64,000 nt of DNA from Haloarcula salina (GTDB lineage Archaea > Halobacteriota > Halobacteria > Halobacteriales > Haloarculaceae), in the NCBI RefSeq assembly GCF_010119195.1, contig NZ_WRXL01000001.1:682001-746000 (forward strand). Reading direction: 5' to 3'. Positions 62,809 through 64,000 of the stretch are shown here, piece by piece. The position numbers were made by a program, and so were the translations under genes. Below the pieces are notes generated by a model. That model saw nothing but the letters and a program-made list of their open reading frames with translations. It was not told the origin of the DNA and made no database searches. The first letter of the stretch is position 1; each line of letters starts with the position of its first letter.

Positions 62809-64000
62809 ATGTCTGACACGGATGCCACCCCACCCACCGACACCCTTCGGACACCGATCGTCGCCGTTCTCGGCCACGTCGACCACGGGAAGACGAGCCT
62901 GCTCGACAAGATCCGCGGCTCGGCCGTGACCGCCGGCGAGTCGGGCGCGATCACCCAGCACATCGGCGCGACCGCCGTCCCGCTGGACGTGATCTCCGAG
63001 ATCGCGGGCGAACTGGTCGATCCGACGGACTTCGACCTGCCCGGCCTGCTGTTCATCGACACGCCGGGCCACCACTCGTTCTCGACGCTCCGCTCACGCG
63101 GCGGCGCGCTCGCGGACATCGCCATCCTGGTCGTCGACGTGAACGACGGCTTCCAGCCCCAGACGCTGGAGGCCATCGACATCCTCAAGCGGACCCAGAC
63201 GCCGTTCATCGTCGCCGCCAACAAGATCGACACCGTCCCCGGCTGGAACCCCACCGAGGGCGCGCCGGTCCAGCAGACGATGGAGTCCCAGTCCGACCGC
63301 GTGCAGTCCGACCTGAACGAGAAGCTCTACGAGATCATCGGCGAACTCTCGGACAACGGCTTCTCCGCCGACATGTACTGGCGGGTCCAGAACTTCCAGG
63401 GCAACATCGGCGTCGTGCCCGTCTCCGCCGAGACCAGCGAGGGCATCCCGGACCTGCTGACCGTCATGATGGGGCTGTCCCAGCGTTACATGAAAGAGGA
63501 GATGGAGATCGACACCGCCGGCCCCGGCGTCGGGACCGTGCTCGAAGTGAAGGACACGCAGGGCTTCGGGACGACGCTCGACGCCATCATCTACGACGGG
63601 ACGATCCGCAACGACGACACCATCGTCGTCGGCGGCCTGCAGGGGCCCATCGTCACCGAGGTGCGCGCGCTCCTCCGGCCGCGCCCGCTGGAGGAGATCC
63701 GGACCGAACAGGAGTTCGAGCAGGTCGACGAAGTCGTCGCCGCCGACGGCGTCAAGATCGCCGCGCCGGACCTCGACGACGCGATGGCGGGCGCGCCGAT
63801 CCGCGTCATCCGGAACCGCGAGCGCAGCGAGGTCATCGCCGAGGTCGAGGAGGAACTCGCCGAGATCGAGGTGCGGACACAGGAGGAGGGCGTCGTCATC
63901 AAGGCCGACACGCTCGGCTCGCTGGAAGCCCTCTCCAGCACGCTCGCGGAGGAGGAGATTCCGGTCATGCGCGCCGAGGTCGGGGCCGTCGCCCCGCGGG
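62809..64000 (+). CDS. infB: Translation initiation factor aIF5B (InfB), 5' part
   Basis: Partial: 397 codons, cut by the window end. [22 protein letters not shown] (P-loop G1), [28 protein letters not shown] (G3), VAANKIDTV (NKID, G4) and [10 protein letters not shown] (G5) define the GTPase domain. The domain II beta barrel ([21 protein letters not shown]) follows. aIF5B joins ribosomal subunits at initiation. Start is chosen at ATG 62809 with [12 protein letters not shown]. Confidence 0.96.
   Translation, partial: MSDTDATPPTDTLRTPIVAVLGHVDHGKTSLLDKIRGSAVTAGESGAITQHIGATAVPLDVISEIAGELVDPTDFDLPGLLFIDTPGHHSFSTLRSRGGALADIAILVVDVNDGFQPQTLEAIDILKRTQTPFIVAANKIDTVPGWNPTEGAPVQQTMESQSDRVQSDLNEKLYEIIGELSDNGFSADMYWRVQNFQGNIGVVPVSAETSEGIPDLLTVMMGLSQRYMKEEMEIDTAGPGVGTVLEVKDTQGFGTTLDAIIYDGTIRNDDTIVVGGLQGPIVTEVRALLRPRPLEEIRTEQEFEQVDEVVAADGVKIAAPDLDDAMAGAPIRVIRNRERSEVIAEVEEELAEIEVRTQEEGVVIKADTLGSLEALSSTLAEEEIPVMRAEVGAVAPR

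Overview
The window comes from an extremely halophilic archaeon (class Halobacteria). The DNA is GC-rich with acidic protein products. The gene set is archaeal: aIF5B, Pus10, Nob1, two CheF-type proteins, an AglB/STT3 homologue, a halocyanin-like copper protein and bat-type HTH regulation. Several genes have TATA boxes only about 25 to 35 bases before the start codon, as expected for leaderless haloarchaeal transcripts. Genus cannot be fixed from the sequence alone.

About 0-38 kb is a large surface-glycan locus. It opens with three overlapping short-chain dehydrogenase/epimerases (the first resembles UDP-sulfoquinovose synthase), an AglB-like oligosaccharyltransferase and two small membrane proteins coupled to it. 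A TnpB element (6.55-8.16 kb) separates these from a UDP-glucose dehydrogenase and a sugar nucleotidyltransferase. A bacterial-style assembly set follows: WcaJ-like phosphoglycosyl transferase, Wzy-like polymerase/ligase, a GDP-fucose-type dehydratase/reductase pair, an ABC flippase-like exporter and a UDP-xylose-synthase-like enzyme. From 19.2 to 28.2 kb the DNA becomes visibly AT-rich and carries glycosyltransferases (one GT11 fucosyltransferase-like), two methyltransferases, a sulfatase-fold hydrolase and remains of two or three insertion sequences, which looks like a horizontally acquired, exchangeable part. From 28.2 to 35 kb high-GC glycosyltransferases, a second sulfatase-fold hydrolase, a GT39-like membrane protein and a DUF4330 protein complete the locus. 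GlmS and a GlmU-like enzyme (35.2-38.2 kb) supply amino-sugar nucleotides.

From 38.5 to 49.8 kb is an acetate module flanked by two CheF paralogues: two acetyl-CoA synthetases with a regulator between them, a DUF4212/sodium-solute symporter pair and a universal stress protein. The regulator carries an apparently dead tyrosine-recombinase domain fused to GAF and bat-type HTH regions.

From 49.8 to 64 kb are conserved housekeeping genes: UppP, MscS, Pus10, RNase HII, SecF-SecD, glucose-6-phosphate isomerase, a CPBP protease, a small RHH protein, Nob1, a PRC-barrel protein, a halocyanin-like protein and the 5' part of infB (aIF5B), cut by the window end.

The strongest candidates for something new are: the AglB-like enzyme, which lacks the canonical WWDYG acceptor motif and carries a winged-helix-like N-terminus plus coupled small membrane partners; the recombinase-fold acetate regulator; and a run of hairpins between rnhB and secD that no gene explains. 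No rRNA, tRNA or CRISPR array was seen.
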